Notes under the pieces: model-generated | Databases searched by the model: none | The model's input: only the letters and a program-made list of their open reading frames with translations | What the model was told of the DNA's origin: nothing | Part shown: positions 63,862-64,000 of the stretch, in pieces | How the letters are laid out: each line of letters starts with the position of its first letter | Numbering within the stretch: position 1 is the stretch's first letter | Assembly (NCBI GenBank): GCA_046074525.1 | Contig: JBJTOK010000019.1 | Coordinates: 15,970 to 79,969 of the forward strand | Source of the DNA: JAHEZL01 sp046074525 | GTDB lineage: Bacteria > Bacteroidota > Bacteroidia > Flavobacteriales_C > GCA-002722245 | Direction: 5' to 3' | Length of the DNA: 64,000 nt | Position numbers and translations under genes: made by a program

Positions 63862-64000
63862 TTGTTGTCCGGTTAAAAAGAGAGGTTGATAGTTTCCTAT
63901 CAACCTCGGCATGATATATTTGAGTCACCACAACCAAAATATAATCATGCATAAAGATAGTTATTTTACCGGACAGCCGGTCTTCACCCAGTTACTAAAA
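63862..64000 (+). mobile_element. Left end of an IS4-like insertion sequence
   Basis: About 20 bp after the receptor stop come TGTTGTCCGGTTAAA (possible terminal repeat), a perfect 11-bp hairpin GAGGTTGATAG/CTATCAACCTC (63882-63907), a consensus -7 box TATATTTG (63915-63922) and the start of a transposase. The hairpin at the border fits the usual protection of IS genes from outside transcription. The right end lies beyond the window, so the outer boundary is approximate. Confidence 0.6.
63947..64000 (+). CDS. IS4-family transposase, N-terminal fragment
   Basis: Eighteen codons from ATG 63947 to the window edge read MHKDSYFTGQPVFTQLLK. The block FTGQPVFTQLLK near the N-terminus matches the opening of Bacteroidota IS4-family transposases (S/T-x-F-x-G-Q-P-I/V-F-x-Q-x-L). 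The catalytic DDE residues are outside the window. The identification rests on a short sequence. Confidence 0.6.
   Translation, partial: MHKDSYFTGQPVFTQLLK

Overview
This window is chromosomal DNA of a member of the Bacteroidota, encoding about 57 genes at high density with no tRNA or rRNA gene visible. The assignment rests on several independent signs: a PorE-type lipoprotein (tetratricopeptide, beta-propeller, regulatory and OmpA domains), a GldN-domain lipoprotein, a GldA-type ATPase, a secreted protein ending in a type A sorting domain of the type IX secretion system (T9SS), a fused SecDF, families largely confined to the phylum (DUF349, DUF3822, DUF2851), a TonB-dependent receptor with a carboxypeptidase-regulatory N-terminal domain, and promoters of the form TTTG-N19/20-TAnnTTTG. 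I cannot place it reliably below phylum. Layout: 0-5.8 kb holds envelope genes (end of a serine hydrolase, DUF349 protein, OmpA protein with calcium-type repeats, a second serine-hydrolase-fold protein that has lost its catalytic residues, a rhodanese). 5.8-10.7 kb holds a RecD-like helicase, DUF3822-rsmD, a secreted protein of unknown role and a Coq4-like protein. 10.7-17.2 kb is a lipid and isoprenoid neighbourhood: thiolase, a fatty-acid desaturase gene interrupted by one in-frame amber codon, a CDP-alcohol phosphatidyltransferase, and the most unusual gene here, an HMG-CoA reductase fused to a complete aminoglycoside/choline-kinase-like domain. 17.4-25.3 kb has a transporter and a long convergent operon (DUF2851, PspC, rmlD-like, alanine symporter, ComEA-like, apt, acyl-CoA dehydrogenase). 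25.6-34.3 kb carries the purM-prfA-pyrF operon, porE, tatA and secDF. 34.4-42.8 kb has a putative small RNA, a zinc metalloprotease, an overlapping operon UMF1-lhgO-gldN-like-M16 peptidase, and a DUF4349 lipoprotein. 43-52.8 kb has metK, a LamG lipoprotein, gldA-like, era, ispE, a quinone-oxidoreductase-like enzyme, accA, dnaB and a secreted amidotransferase-like protein. 52.8-64 kb has a glycosyltransferase, a methyltransferase, rluD, a T9SS cargo protein, a PASTA protein, ddl, an orphan OmpR/PhoB-type regulator facing a TonB-dependent receptor across two pairs of 11-bp-spaced repeats, and finally the left end of an IS4-like insertion sequence cut by the window edge. How the parts relate: the SecDF, TatA, PorE, GldN-like and sorting-domain genes together describe an envelope that exports through Sec or Tat and then T9SS. 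ispE shows the MEP route to isoprenoids, so the HMG-CoA reductase would be a second, mevalonate-type entry or would serve another purpose. Intergenic DNA is marked by several different long, near-perfect palindromes (arms of 17-36 bp) that look like a dispersed population of hairpin repeats, some doubling as terminators.
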